This document shows positions 16,875 through 25,453 of a DNA stretch of 64,000 nucleotides, piece by piece. The position numbers were made by a program, and so were the translations under genes. The notes below the pieces were generated by a model, which did no database searches, was not told where the DNA came from, and worked only from the letters and a program-made list of their open reading frames with translations. Position 1 is the stretch's first letter. Each line of letters begins with the position of its first letter. This stretch comes from an uncultured Hyphomonas sp. Its GTDB lineage: Bacteria; Pseudomonadota; Alphaproteobacteria; Caulobacterales; Hyphomonadaceae. Where the stretch lies: NCBI RefSeq assembly GCF_963678195.1, contig NZ_OY782759.1, forward strand, positions 1,550,001 to 1,614,000. The letters run 5' to 3'.

Positions 16875-18866
16875 ATGTCTAGAAGGCGCATTGCGAAGAT
16901 GGCGCAGGGGGTGCTCTCTCTGATGGTATTTTTCTGCCTCTCGCTGGCATTGCCTGCCAGCGCCAAAGAACCCCTGTTGATGGATGGCAAGAAAACCATC
17001 TACCAGCGTGTGCTGACGCGTCCCGGAGCTGAGATCGCGGCTCAGCCAGGCGCCAGCGGCGGGACCGAGGCCGATGCATTTTCCAGATACTATGTCTACG
17101 AACGAAAGACGGTTGCGGGCAAGGAATGGATTGAGGTGGGACCTGACTCAAAAGGCAAGATCGACGGCTGGATCCAGGCTGAACAATCAGTGCCTTGGAA
17201 GCAGCAGATTGCGCTGTCGATTACCAATCCATCGGGCCGTAGCCCGCTCCTGTTTTTCAAGGACCGCAAAACGGTCGAGGATATCTATGGAGACTTCAGT
17301 CCGTCTTCGAAGTTCGATGAGGTCCGGTCCTCGCTAGAAAAGAACGGTTTCGATCAACGTGTCATGACGCGGGAGCCGGATACGGCCGTCGACATGAAGA
17401 AGAAATTCTATCTTCTTCCGATACTCGACGCTGAAGAGATATATTCCGGCGCTGGGCAGACTGTTCGGATTTTGAATGTCGCCTCCGTCGCCAAGCCGCC
17501 AGATTCCGGGGCGTCAAAAGGCGCGTCGGCAAAGGCTGGACAGCTCAAGAATTTCAATGCGGCAATCGTGTTCGTGATCGACTCCACGATTTCAATGGGC
17601 CCCTATATCGATCGCACTCGGGAGGCGGTGCGGGAAATCTACGATACGATCGACAATGAGGGGCTGTCGGACCGGGTGCGGTTCGGTCTCTATGCGTATC
17701 GCTCCAGCACCAAGGCCGTTCCCGAACTCGGATACGTGTCGAAACTCTTTGCGGATCCGTCCAAGACAAAGGATGGCGATGATTTTCTTGCCAAAGTCAA
17801 TGCGCTTAAGCCTGCAACCGTCTCGAGTAAGCTGTATGATGAAGATGCATACGCTGGACTGATGGATGCAATTCAGAATGTAAATTGGACCGAATTCGGT
17901 GGCCGATACATCATCCACATTACCGACGCCGGCGCGATCGACAGCCAGAGCCAGTATTCGGATACAAAACTCGGCGCCAAGGAAGTGCGTCTGGAGGCAA
18001 AGCACCGCGGCATTGCACTTTACACGCTTCACCTCAAAACCCCGAGCGGAGCGAAGAACCACTCCAGTGCGGAAGCTCAGTATGAGGAATTGACAGAAAA
18101 CGATATCGTCTCAAAGCCTCTTTATTATGGCGTTGACGCGGGTGATGTTGAAGAGTTTGGCGAAATCGTCGAGACACTGGCGAGCACGGTCGCCGAACAG
18201 GTCGACGGAGCGTACCGCGGCAAAACCGTTGCAGGAAGCGCCCGGACAGCTGATCCTGATTTCGGTGCGGACGAGGATGCCAGCGATCAGGCCAAGCAGG
18301 CCGCAGAGGATGCGGCTAAAATGGGGCACGCCATGATGCTCGCTTATCTTGGCAGCAAGAACGGCGAGGGGGCTCCAGATGTGCTTGAAGCCTGGATTGG
18401 TGATCGTGATCCAAAGGACATGAACCGTGCCATGACGGAGGTGCACGTTCTGCTCACCAAAAGCCAGCTAAGCGATATGCAACAGATTCTGAAGAAGGTC
18501 TTGGATGCTCAAAATGCCGGCATCATCCAGTCATCCCAGATGTTCGAACAACTTCGTTCGGCTGCAGTGGCGCTCGGTCGGGACCCGAGCCAGATCAATC
18601 AGTCGAAATCGACCAAGTTGATCGAACTCGGCCTGTTTGGAGAATATCTCGACGGTCTCCCATACAAGTCAGACCTGCTGAATATGTCCGAGGACGAATG
18701 GAGCAGCATGAGCGCAAACATGCAGAATTCGTTCCTTGTCAGCCTAAATCGCAAGCTCCGTATGTATGAATACTACAACCGCGATGCGGACCGCTGGGTG
18801 CGCCTTGTCAAGGGCGGGGATGCCAGCGACGATGTCTATCCCGTTCCGTTGGACGCGTTGCCCTAG
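16875..18866 (+). CDS. Secreted VWA protein resembling the periplasmic half of T6SS kinase PpkA
   Basis: The ATG at 16875 follows AAGGAG (16861-16866). A signal peptide covers about residues 1-31 (ending PASA|KE). The mature chain begins with KTIYQRVLTRPGAEI and an SH3-like stretch, then a VWA domain from about 230 with the MIDAS variant D-S-T-I-S and an Asp in ITDAGA, and ends in a helical region. I know this combination from the C-terminal half of PpkA, the serine/threonine kinase of the type VI secretion threonine-phosphorylation pathway. Here there is no kinase domain and no membrane helix beyond the signal. The downstream genes are TagT-, TagS- and TagR-like in the PpkA-module order, which supports the comparison. 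Confidence 0.7.
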   Translation: MSRRRIAKMAQGVLSLMVFFCLSLALPASAKEPLLMDGKKTIYQRVLTRPGAEIAAQPGASGGTEADAFSRYYVYERKTVAGKEWIEVGPDSKGKIDGWIQAEQSVPWKQQIALSITNPSGRSPLLFFKDRKTVEDIYGDFSPSSKFDEVRSSLEKNGFDQRVMTREPDTAVDMKKKFYLLPILDAEEIYSGAGQTVRILNVASVAKPPDSGASKGASAKAGQLKNFNAAIVFVIDSTISMGPYIDRTREAVREIYDTIDNEGLSDRVRFGLYAYRSSTKAVPELGYVSKLFADPSKTKDGDDFLAKVNALKPATVSSKLYDEDAYAGLMDAIQNVNWTEFGGRYIIHITDAGAIDSQSQYSDTKLGAKEVRLEAKHRGIALYTLHLKTPSGAKNHSSAEAQYEELTENDIVSKPLYYGVDAGDVEEFGEIVETLASTVAEQVDGAYRGKTVAGSARTADPDFGADEDASDQAKQAAEDAAKMGHAMMLAYLGSKNGEGAPDVLEAWIGDRDPKDMNRAMTEVHVLLTKSQLSDMQQILKKVLDAQNAGIIQSSQMFEQLRSAAVALGRDPSQINQSKSTKLIELGLFGEYLDGLPYKSDLLNMSEDEWSSMSANMQNSFLVSLNRKLRMYEYYNRDADRWVRLVKGGDASDDVYPVPLDALP

Positions 18867-19612
18867 TGATGCAGTCGGTCGAGCCACTGCTGCATGTGTC
18901 CGGCCTGGTGGCGGAACGCCGCCTGTCCAATACTACGCCGTTCCGGGTCAGCCTGGATAGTCTGATCGTGGCGCCCGGCGAAGTGGTTGCGGTCACGGGA
19001 GAGTCCGGAGCGGGTAAGAGTACGCTGCTCGAGGCGCTAGCATTGATCCTCAGGCCGAAGTCCCTGGATGCGTTCACCCTGCAGACAGAGGCCGGTGAAT
19101 ATGACCTGGCCCGCATGTGGCAGCGACGGCAGCGGGAGGGACTCGCCGGCATTCGCGCCCGCTATTGGGGGATTGTGCTGCAGACAGGGGGGCTGTTGCC
19201 ATTCCTGTCTCTCCGAGAAAACATTGTGCTTTCACGCCGGTTGCTTGGTCTTTCCGGTCTCGGGCATCGCTACGAAGAGATCATGGATGCATTCGAACTG
19301 GCTGGGTTCGAAAATCACCGGCCAGCGCAATTGTCGATCGGCCAGCGCCAGCGCGCCTCGATCGCCCGCGCGATGCTGCATGATCCTGTACTGGTTCTTG
19401 CAGATGAGCCGACTTCCGCGCTCGATCCGGATCTATCCCTGGCAACCTGGCGCCTGATGATCTCGATTGCGGAAGCAGCAGGCATCGCATTTTTGGTCGT
19501 CACGCATGAGTGGCGTGTCGCCAACGATCTTGGGCTGCGTCAGTACCGTGCCCGGCCCATGGAAGGCGGAAAGGTTCGGGGAAGCGAATTCCGTGAGGAT
19601 TGCGTTGCCTAA
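18866..19612 (+). CDS. ABC transporter ATP-binding protein, TagT/LolD-like
   Basis: The start (GTG 18866 or ATG 18869) overlaps the preceding stop. The 248-residue protein has a Walker A motif GESGAGKST, a Q-loop near VLQTGGLLPF, the signature LSIGQRQR and Walker B VLADEPTSALD. This is the MacB/LolD/FtsE type of ATPase that works with FtsX-fold permeases in transenvelope mechanotransmission rather than bulk transport. The permease gene overlaps its 3' end. In Pseudomonas the TagT/TagS pair sits next to PpkA and TagR in this order, so I read this as the TagT-equivalent. Confidence 0.8.
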   Translation: MMQSVEPLLHVSGLVAERRLSNTTPFRVSLDSLIVAPGEVVAVTGESGAGKSTLLEALALILRPKSLDAFTLQTEAGEYDLARMWQRRQREGLAGIRARYWGIVLQTGGLLPFLSLRENIVLSRRLLGLSGLGHRYEEIMDAFELAGFENHRPAQLSIGQRQRASIARAMLHDPVLVLADEPTSALDPDLSLATWRLMISIAEAAGIAFLVVTHEWRVANDLGLRQYRARPMEGGKVRGSEFREDCVA

Positions 19613-20849
19613 GCCGCTTGCTCCCCCGCGTGTTGGATTGCGCCGCCAAGCAGCGATCGCCATGGGACTGGCCGTGCGCGATCTCGTTCAGGGGTTCGGC
19701 ATGACTTTGTGCCTCACCGCGGCGATATCGGCCATCATTGCGCCGCTACTGCTGCTGATCGGTCTGCGAACCGGAGTCGTCGAAACTATGCGCAATCGCA
19801 TTTTGTCCGACCCCTCGGCTCTGGAAGTGTCGATCCGGGGAAATGGTGCATTGGATCAGGCATGGTTCGATGCCTTGAACGAGCGTGAGGAGCTAGCCTT
19901 TGCCATACCGCTTACCCGATCGCTCAACACGGAAATCGACCTCGTCAAAACCCCCCGGGAATTCGTCAGGTTTGTGGAGCTGATTCCGACGGCCGCTGGC
20001 GATCCGGTGCTGACACGATTTGGCCTTCAGCCACCGGAGCAGCCAGATCAGATCGTCCTGTCCAAGCCTGCTGCAGATGCCCTGAACGTTCAAATTGGCG
20101 ACATTGTAAACGGCAAGGTTTTGCGAAAGCGGGAAGGAGAATTCGAACCTGCTGAAACGCCACTGACTGTTATCGCGATCGCGCCTCAGGAAATGACCAA
20201 CAAGAAGCAGGCGTTCGTCCGGCTCGTGCTTCTGGAAAACGTGGAACGGTATCACGATGCGGAGACAGCTCCGATGTTCGGGGATGAGGGGGAGCTGGCC
20301 GCAAAAGGCAAATATGCCCGTGCACGGATTTACGCCCGCTCCCTGGAGCAGGTGCAGCCTCTAGCTGAATTCGTGCAGTCCACTAACGTTGAATCCGAAT
20401 ATGCCGCTGGTGATATCCAGACGCTTCAGTCAATTGAGCGGAATTCCCGGCGTGTGTTGCAGGTCGTTATCGGTACGACGCTTGTAGGCGGGATCGCAGC
20501 GCTCATGGGCTTTGTCATAACCAAGGTGGAGCGCCGCCGCATTGAACTGGCCGTCCTTCGAATGCTGGGGTTTTCGAGTCTCGGAGTTGCCAGTTTTCCG
20601 GTCGTACAGGCGGTGGCAATCAGCCTTGGCGGCCTGGCATTGGCTTTCGGTCTGTATTTTGTTGGAAACAATCTTTTTAACCTGTCCCTCGGTTTCAGTT
20701 TGGGCGAGGGGGAATCTGTGAGCGTCCTTCCGGGCAGAATCGTTCTCCAGGCATTTTTATGTGTCTTGGGCGCGAGCATTCTGGCCGCGGGACTAGGAGG
20801 GATATATGCGAGCCGAATTGATCCGTCGGAGCCGCTTCGCGATCACTAG
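19593..20849 (+). CDS. FtsX/MacB-type permease, TagS-like
   Basis: I place the start at GTG 19593, which overlaps the ATPase gene by 20 bases; ATG 19662 is a possible shorter start. The protein has about 418 residues, with one membrane helix near the N-terminus (LCLTAAISAIIAPLLLLIGL), a large periplasmic domain of about 240 residues, then three helices near the end, the first followed by ITKVERRRIELAVLRMLGFS. This FtsX coupling pattern (ERR-x-E-x-A-x-LR-x-LG) marks the superfamily. With the ATPase it should form a MacB-type machine that passes a mechanical signal across the inner membrane. It is TagS-equivalent by gene order. Confidence 0.75.
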   Translation: MRIALPKPLAPPRVGLRRQAAIAMGLAVRDLVQGFGMTLCLTAAISAIIAPLLLLIGLRTGVVETMRNRILSDPSALEVSIRGNGALDQAWFDALNEREELAFAIPLTRSLNTEIDLVKTPREFVRFVELIPTAAGDPVLTRFGLQPPEQPDQIVLSKPAADALNVQIGDIVNGKVLRKREGEFEPAETPLTVIAIAPQEMTNKKQAFVRLVLLENVERYHDAETAPMFGDEGELAAKGKYARARIYARSLEQVQPLAEFVQSTNVESEYAAGDIQTLQSIERNSRRVLQVVIGTTLVGGIAALMGFVITKVERRRIELAVLRMLGFSSLGVASFPVVQAVAISLGGLALAFGLYFVGNNLFNLSLGFSLGEGESVSVLPGRIVLQAFLCVLGASILAAGLGGIYASRIDPSEPLRDH

Positions 20850-22398
20850 CCTTTTTCTGGCGGGTGTCGTTCCGAATGTGGCGGTGGCAGACCCGTGGCC
20901 GCCTGTGCTGGTCAATCCTCAACCGCTGGACGGGGATTTTGTCCTGCCCTTGCCGTGCGACGGAGAGATGGTGTTCCGCAAGGTTCGACTACCCGTGTCA
21001 GGCGTGCTCGCAGATCACGCATTTCAGCAGGGCGGTTCTGACGAGGATTGGGACTATTCTGAAAACCCGATAGAAACATATCTCTCTGGCGGGTTCGAGG
21101 ACAAGGATGGCCAGTACTACTACATCGCGAAATATGAGGTGAACCAGCTTCAGTACGACGCGGTCATGAGCGAAGATTGCGCCACGCCGACCCCGATGCA
21201 CCGTTTGCCCAAAACACAGATCAGCTGGTTCGATGCCATCGCATTTTCCGACAAGTTGAGCACTTGGCTGCTGACGAGCGCGGCTGACAAGCTGCCACAA
21301 TCGGCCGGAGCAAAGGCCTTTGTCCGACTGCCGACGGAAGCCGAATGGGAATATGCCGCGCGTGGCGGTATGAAGGTGTCTGCTACTGAGTTCATCGACA
21401 GAATGTTTCCCACGAAGACGAGCCTGAACGATTATGTCTGGTATTCAGGTTCGTCATCGGCAAACGGCAAATTGCAGATGATGGGCCTGAAATCACCCAA
21501 TCCGCTAGGGCTGTTCGACATAGTGGGTAACGCCGACGAGATGACGATGGATCTGTATCACCTCAATAAAGGCAGCCGAATGCATGGTTTGAGTGGTGGG
21601 TATATTATCCGGGGAGGAAACTTCCGGACCCCACGCGAGCAAATACGCACCGCCCAGCGGGAAGAGGCACCATTTTACATTGATACCGGCCCGCGCACAT
21701 CCCCGGCGACGGGATTCCGGCCGGTTCTCAGCACCATCGCGATCGCCTCCCTGAAGAGGCTGGATGAAATCAAGAAGGAGTGGAAGACTATCGGCAGCGA
21801 TGTCACTGGACTTGGCGAGGTGCAACCACAGCCGATAGCTGTTAGAAAAGTTGCCAAAGGCAAATCTGAAAACCCAATTGAAGAACTTGAGCTGATCGCC
21901 GACGCCATACAGGACAACGGCACCAAGCAACGGCTGGCTGATGTCAGGAACGTGCTGAAGTCCAGCATGATCGCGCGTGATGAGCAGCGGGATCGCGCTG
22001 TGAAGTCATCCCTGCGTCTCGGAGCCTTCCTTTGCGCGAACCTCTATAATGGAGGGAACACCGTTGAGCTGCTTCAGAATTCGTATGATGCGCGTTGCGC
22101 GACAAACGATCCGGCCCAGAGGTGCGACAAGCGGGCTGAACAGCTCGATGCCGAGAAACAGGCGCTGCGTGGAAACCTCGAATATTATTCAGATACAATT
22201 GTGCGCTCGGCGATGGATTTTTCTCCAGAGCTGATCGACCAGCAAAGCAAGATCCTGCGTCGGGAAATGGAGGCCAGAGATCTCGGCTCGATCGCCGACT
22301 GGGCCGACATATACGGAGATCAGGTAAAGTTTTTCTCTGAAGACGGGAAAATCAAACGACGGGACTGGCTCTCCGATTGTATGGCTGGTACAGATTAG
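20806..22398 (+). CDS. Periplasmic FGE-sulfatase-fold protein, TagR-like
   Basis: The start overlaps the permease gene by 44 bases. A signal peptide covers about residues 1-28 (ending AVA|DP). Residues 95-310 form a formylglycine-generating-enzyme (SUMF1/FGE-sulfatase) domain: VRLPTEAEWEYAARGG, NPLGLFDIVGNADEMTMD, YIIRGGNFRTPREQIRTAQR and GFRPVL. The active-site Cys pair of true FGE enzymes is not seen, as in non-catalytic members such as TagR. A helical tail of about 200 residues follows. In the T6SS threonine-phosphorylation pathway TagR promotes PpkA activation from the periplasm. Here the likely partner is the secreted VWA protein encoded upstream. Confidence 0.75.
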   Translation: MRAELIRRSRFAITSLFLAGVVPNVAVADPWPPVLVNPQPLDGDFVLPLPCDGEMVFRKVRLPVSGVLADHAFQQGGSDEDWDYSENPIETYLSGGFEDKDGQYYYIAKYEVNQLQYDAVMSEDCATPTPMHRLPKTQISWFDAIAFSDKLSTWLLTSAADKLPQSAGAKAFVRLPTEAEWEYAARGGMKVSATEFIDRMFPTKTSLNDYVWYSGSSSANGKLQMMGLKSPNPLGLFDIVGNADEMTMDLYHLNKGSRMHGLSGGYIIRGGNFRTPREQIRTAQREEAPFYIDTGPRTSPATGFRPVLSTIAIASLKRLDEIKKEWKTIGSDVTGLGEVQPQPIAVRKVAKGKSENPIEELELIADAIQDNGTKQRLADVRNVLKSSMIARDEQRDRAVKSSLRLGAFLCANLYNGGNTVELLQNSYDARCATNDPAQRCDKRAEQLDAEKQALRGNLEYYSDTIVRSAMDFSPELIDQQSKILRREMEARDLGSIADWADIYGDQVKFFSEDGKIKRRDWLSDCMAGTD

Positions 22399-22445
22399 AT
22401 ATCGGGGAAACAATTTCTTCCAAATTGGTGAGGAGACACTCAATC

Positions 22446-23147
22446 ATGTTGATCTGGAAACGCATGGGTGCTTATGCACTCGCAGGCGTCATGCTGTCGG
22501 CTTGTGCCACTACTTCCACGAATCCGGCCGCAGATCCGCGTCTTCAGACTAGGGAGGCGAAATTTTTTTCTCAATCGAGCCTTCAGGCCTGTGCTATGAC
22601 CGCAGGGGCTGGCGCAGCCGCCTATGCGGTGACGCAGATGCTCCGCAACCAGGATATTGAAGACGAAGGACTGATTGTTTCTGCCGTCGCTGGCTGTGCC
22701 GTTGGCGCCGGGGTCAACTACTATCTTGATGTGAAGCGGACCCAGAACCAGAATGAGCAGTCGCGCATCAGTGCAGAGATCGACGATGTGAAGCAGGACA
22801 ACCAGAAACTGGCCTCCTACATCGCGACAACCAAGCAGGTCGTCGCGGAAGACAAGCAGGAGATCGAAGCCATCACTGCGGGCCTCGAGGAAAGCACAAT
22901 GACCAAGGAAGAGGCGGAGGCCCGGCTGGTCGGAATTGATGCGAACCGGCAGGAACTTGAAAAGACGCTCGGTAACCTGAAAGAACGTGCGGAACGCTGG
23001 AACGCGGTTGCCGACCAGGAAAAGGCGGCCGGTGCAAACACAGCGGCTCTGGATGCGGAAATAAAGACGCTGGAGACTCAGGTCGCTAGCCTCCAGAGTG
23101 AACTCGACGACCTCAATAGCTATCGTTCTGTCGTCAAAACGGCCTGA
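22446..23147 (+). CDS. Coiled-coil lipoprotein, possible TagQ counterpart
   Basis: I chose ATG 22446 because GAGGAG lies upstream and the protein then begins with a lipoprotein signal ending V-M-L-S-A-C (Cys19). The 233-residue protein has a short Gly/Ala-rich hydrophobic stretch (about 45-90, including MTAGAGAAAYAV and a Gly-zipper-like segment) and then a long coiled coil to the end. With no Asp directly after the Cys it should be sorted to the outer membrane. TagQ is an outer membrane lipoprotein in the same relative position in Pseudomonas, but I cannot claim sequence similarity. It is probably a structural envelope part of the module. Confidence 0.65.
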   Translation: MLIWKRMGAYALAGVMLSACATTSTNPAADPRLQTREAKFFSQSSLQACAMTAGAGAAAYAVTQMLRNQDIEDEGLIVSAVAGCAVGAGVNYYLDVKRTQNQNEQSRISAEIDDVKQDNQKLASYIATTKQVVAEDKQEIEAITAGLEESTMTKEEAEARLVGIDANRQELEKTLGNLKERAERWNAVADQEKAAGANTAALDAEIKTLETQVASLQSELDDLNSYRSVVKTA

Positions 23148-23174
23148 TGAGCACGAAGGGGGGACGCAAGCACA

Positions 23175-23690
23175 ATGCGACCGGTTATTTTTATTGGAGC
23201 AATGCTGTCAGCCACTGTGTTGATGGTGTCGGCTTGCGCCACCAACCCGGCTGACTGCAATGCTCAGGTGGATCAGGGATTCCTGACAAAAATGGGATGC
23301 GTGAATGCCAGCGGATATCGCATGCAGACTGAACGGATGCGGTTGGAGTTGGAGGATGCCAAGGAGGTCAATGCCAACCTGAAAGACGTCTACGCTGCCC
23401 TCGAGAAAGAGCGCAACGAAGTGCGTGACGAACTGGCTGCCGACCGCGCAGAGTATCAGGATCTCACCAAGGCGATGAACACGCTTCTGGCTACGTTGAA
23501 GAAAAACAGCGCAAACAATGTGAAGCTTCAGCTGGAGATTGACAAGCTCAACAGCTCGATGAATCAGATCAACCAAACGGGCGGCGGCGACAGCGTGCTG
23601 GTGAAGCGCCAACAGCTCGATTCTCTGCAGCGCGAATTGCAGATGTTGGAAACGGAACTGGGTATCTCTGACGCGCAGGTAATCAGCTAG
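23175..23690 (+). CDS. Small coiled-coil lipoprotein
   Basis: The protein has 171 residues. The leader ends L-M-V-S-A-C (Cys21), a good lipobox. Four Cys occur in the first 45 residues (21, 28, 42 and one at the acylation site region), and residues 50-165 are heptad-rich with almost no Gly or Pro before the end. It follows the previous lipoprotein after 27 bases and shares its design, so the two may pair through their coiled coils. It closes the plus-strand locus. No family was recognised. Confidence 0.65.
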   Translation: MRPVIFIGAMLSATVLMVSACATNPADCNAQVDQGFLTKMGCVNASGYRMQTERMRLELEDAKEVNANLKDVYAALEKERNEVRDELAADRAEYQDLTKAMNTLLATLKKNSANNVKLQLEIDKLNSSMNQINQTGGGDSVLVKRQQLDSLQRELQMLETELGISDAQVIS

Positions 23691-23707
23691 CCAGGGGATA
23701 TTTGTCT

Positions 23708-23741
23708 GATCCGTTCCGGCCAATTCCACCGTGAACGGATC
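23708..23741 (+). terminator. Candidate hairpin after the lipoprotein genes
   Basis: GATCCGTTC (23708-23716) and GAACGGATC (23733-23741) form a perfect 9-bp stem with a 16-base loop, just after the last gene of the locus. There is no U-tract downstream, so it is a weak intrinsic terminator at best, or a 3' end protecting hairpin. Confidence 0.35.
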
Positions 23742-23889
23742 ATCTGCGGGGGCGTCGTTCCAGATACATTCCGCCACATTGGTCACGTTCTCGACATTTT
23801 CCCGGCCTTCGAGGTCTGCGATCAGGGCGAGAGGCATTGTCAAAGGAACCGAGCTTGAGGCGGTCGATCCCGTCGTCTGGCCTCGGAAT

Positions 23890-24034
23890 ATGACGAAACC
23901 ACTCTTCCGCTACTTCACAACCTTGCCCGAGATCATCCAGCTCGCGGTGATGATGTATGTACGATTTCCGCTGTCACTGCGTAAAGTCGAAGACCTTCTC
24001 CATGAGCGAGGGATCGATATCTGCCACGAAACGG
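23890..24034 (+). pseudogene. IS6-family transposase, N-terminal fragment
   Basis: The 48 or so codons read KPLFRYFTTLPEIIQLAVM, then YVRFPLSLRKVEDLLHERGI and ICHETV. This is the conserved start of IS6/IS26-family transposases (YF-x-T-x-PEII-x-LAVM, RFPLSLR-x-VEDLL-x-ERGI). At 24035 the frame runs into the end of the IS3-family element and the DDE part is missing. The segment after that element (25540 on) does not continue the transposase, so the right part was lost. No IS6 terminal repeat was recognised upstream. Confidence 0.75.
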
Positions 24035-24059
24035 TGTCCGTCGTCAGGTATTTGAGACT

Positions 24060-25085
24060 TCAGGCTGCCTGACTTAAGGAGGGTCTGGCGCATCTGGGTT
24101 GAGTTAAGCAGCGGATTGGGCGTGCTGCAAGCGCCGTAATTTCATGGTCCTCCTTTTTATTTTTTTCGCGTTCGAGCAGGATGGTCTGGCCGCGGCCCGT
24201 ATAGACATCTGCTGGGGTGAGGTTGTTCAGGCTCTCGTGATAGCGCTGGTGGTTGTAGTAACCGACGAGCGCATCGACCTGCGCTTCAAGGTCTCCCGGC
24301 AGGAAGTCGTTTTCCAGCAGGATGCGGTTCTTCAGCGTCTGATGCCAGCGTTCGATCTTTCCTTGCGTCTGGGGATGATAGGGCGCGTCGCGCGTATGCT
24401 TCATTCCCTTGTCGGCAAGATACTCAGCCAGGTCGCCAGAGATGTAGGATGGTCCGTTGTCTGAGAGTAGTCTTGGACGATGGATCACGTTCACTTCATC
24501 GAACCCCGAGGCCGCCAGTGCCAGGTTGAGGGTGTCCTGGACATCGCTTGCCGCCATGCCGGTGCAGAGCTTCCAGGCAATGATGTAACGGGAGAAGTCG
24601 TCCAGCACTGTGGAGAGATAGAACCACCCCCAGCCGATCACTTTCAAATAGGTGAAGTCGGTCTGCCAGAGCTGGTTTGGCGCGGTGGTTTTCTCCCTGA
24701 ACTCGTCAGCAGCTTTCATCACGATGAAGGCCGGGCTCGTGATCAGGTCGTGCGCCCTCAAAAGCCTGTAAATACTGGCTTCCGAGACGAAGTAGCGCTT
24801 CTCGTCTGTGAACGTCACCGCCAGCTCCCGGGGAGAGAGATCCGGTCGGTCGAGCGCCATTTCCAGAACCTGCTCGCGCACCTCGTTCGGGATGCGGTTC
24901 CAGACCCGACCGGAGCCGCCGCGCCGGTCTTCCAGTGCTGCTTCACCGAGCCCGCGATACAGATCGTACCAGCGATAGAAGGTCGGACGTGACACGCCGA
25001 CCTGTTCCAGCGTTCTTTTCCCTGGCTGATGCGATTGCTCAACCAGCCGGATGATCTCCAGCTTCTCGGAGGCGGGGTATCTCAT
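24060..25085 (-). CDS. IS3-family transposase OrfB (DDE integrase core)
   Basis: The 341-residue protein begins with a second helix-turn-helix (EKLEIIRLVEQS then VSRPTFYRWYDLY). The rve catalytic domain follows, with D in WQTDFTYLKV, D in LLSDNGPSYIS and E in QGKIERWHQTL, the DDE triad with the usual IS3 spacing. The last 25 or so residues differ from copy 1 through a one-base difference in a T-run, extending the protein beyond the copy-1 end (HAQSAA). This tail lies after the catalytic core, so activity may be kept. It could also act on the deleted copy at 2442-3532. Confidence 0.85.
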   Translation of the reverse strand: MRYPASEKLEIIRLVEQSHQPGKRTLEQVGVSRPTFYRWYDLYRGLGEAALEDRRGGSGRVWNRIPNEVREQVLEMALDRPDLSPRELAVTFTDEKRYFVSEASIYRLLRAHDLITSPAFIVMKAADEFREKTTAPNQLWQTDFTYLKVIGWGWFYLSTVLDDFSRYIIAWKLCTGMAASDVQDTLNLALAASGFDEVNVIHRPRLLSDNGPSYISGDLAEYLADKGMKHTRDAPYHPQTQGKIERWHQTLKNRILLENDFLPGDLEAQVDALVGYYNHQRYHESLNNLTPADVYTGRGQTILLEREKNKKEDHEITALAARPIRCLTQPRCARPSLSQAA

Positions 25086-25453
25086 TCTTCGGACTCCCCA
25101 TCCCCGGTCACGCTTTTTTTGAGGACTCGGTTTTCCAACGTCAGGTCGGCAACGACCTCTTTCAGGTCCCGCATCTCGCGCTTCAGGCCGCTCACCTCGC
25201 CGGACGTTGCCTGGCGCTCCGTATCGCCGGAGAACCGCCGCTTGCCAGCTTCCAGGAACTCCTTCGACCAGGTGTAATACAGCCCCTGGGCGATCCCCTC
25301 ACGCCGGCACAGTTCGGCAATCGAATACTCTCCGCGCAGGCCTTCCAGCACGATGCGGATCTTCTCTTCGGCGGAGAATTTACGCCGGGTCTTCCGGCGG
25401 ATTTCCTTCACATGTTTTTCGGCCGATCCCTCCGGCCCGGATTTCTGTCTCAT
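25082..25453 (-). CDS. IS3-family transposase OrfA
   Basis: The 123-residue protein has a helix-turn-helix of the IS3 OrfA type (RRKFSAEEKIRIVLEGLRG then SIAELCRREGIAQGLYYTWSKEFLEAG) and a C-terminal coiled coil (LKREMRDLKEVVADL). Near its end is an A7 run (25114-25120, minus strand) in L-K-K-S. Slippage of -1 there would give a frame that stays open through to orfB, as in IS3 elements that make OrfAB by frameshifting. The orfA stop and the orfB ATG also overlap as ATGA, so re-initiation is an alternative. Confidence 0.85.
   Translation of the reverse strand: MRQKSGPEGSAEKHVKEIRRKTRRKFSAEEKIRIVLEGLRGEYSIAELCRREGIAQGLYYTWSKEFLEAGKRRFSGDTERQATSGEVSGLKREMRDLKEVVADLTLENRVLKKSVTGDGESEE

Noticed and set aside
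6195-23690. A complete type VI secretion system
   Set aside because: No TssB/C, Hcp, VgrG, TssM, ClpV or other structural gene is encoded in the window; only the PpkA/TagTSR-like envelope parts resemble T6SS genes.
23700-23843. A minus-strand ORF start (MPLALIADLEGRENVENVTN..., ATG near 23837) that looked like the beginning of a truncated gene before the IS6 fragment
   Set aside because: The frame runs on into the antisense of the lipoprotein gene, no family was recognised, and only about 45 residues look protein-like. It may be a remnant but cannot be supported.
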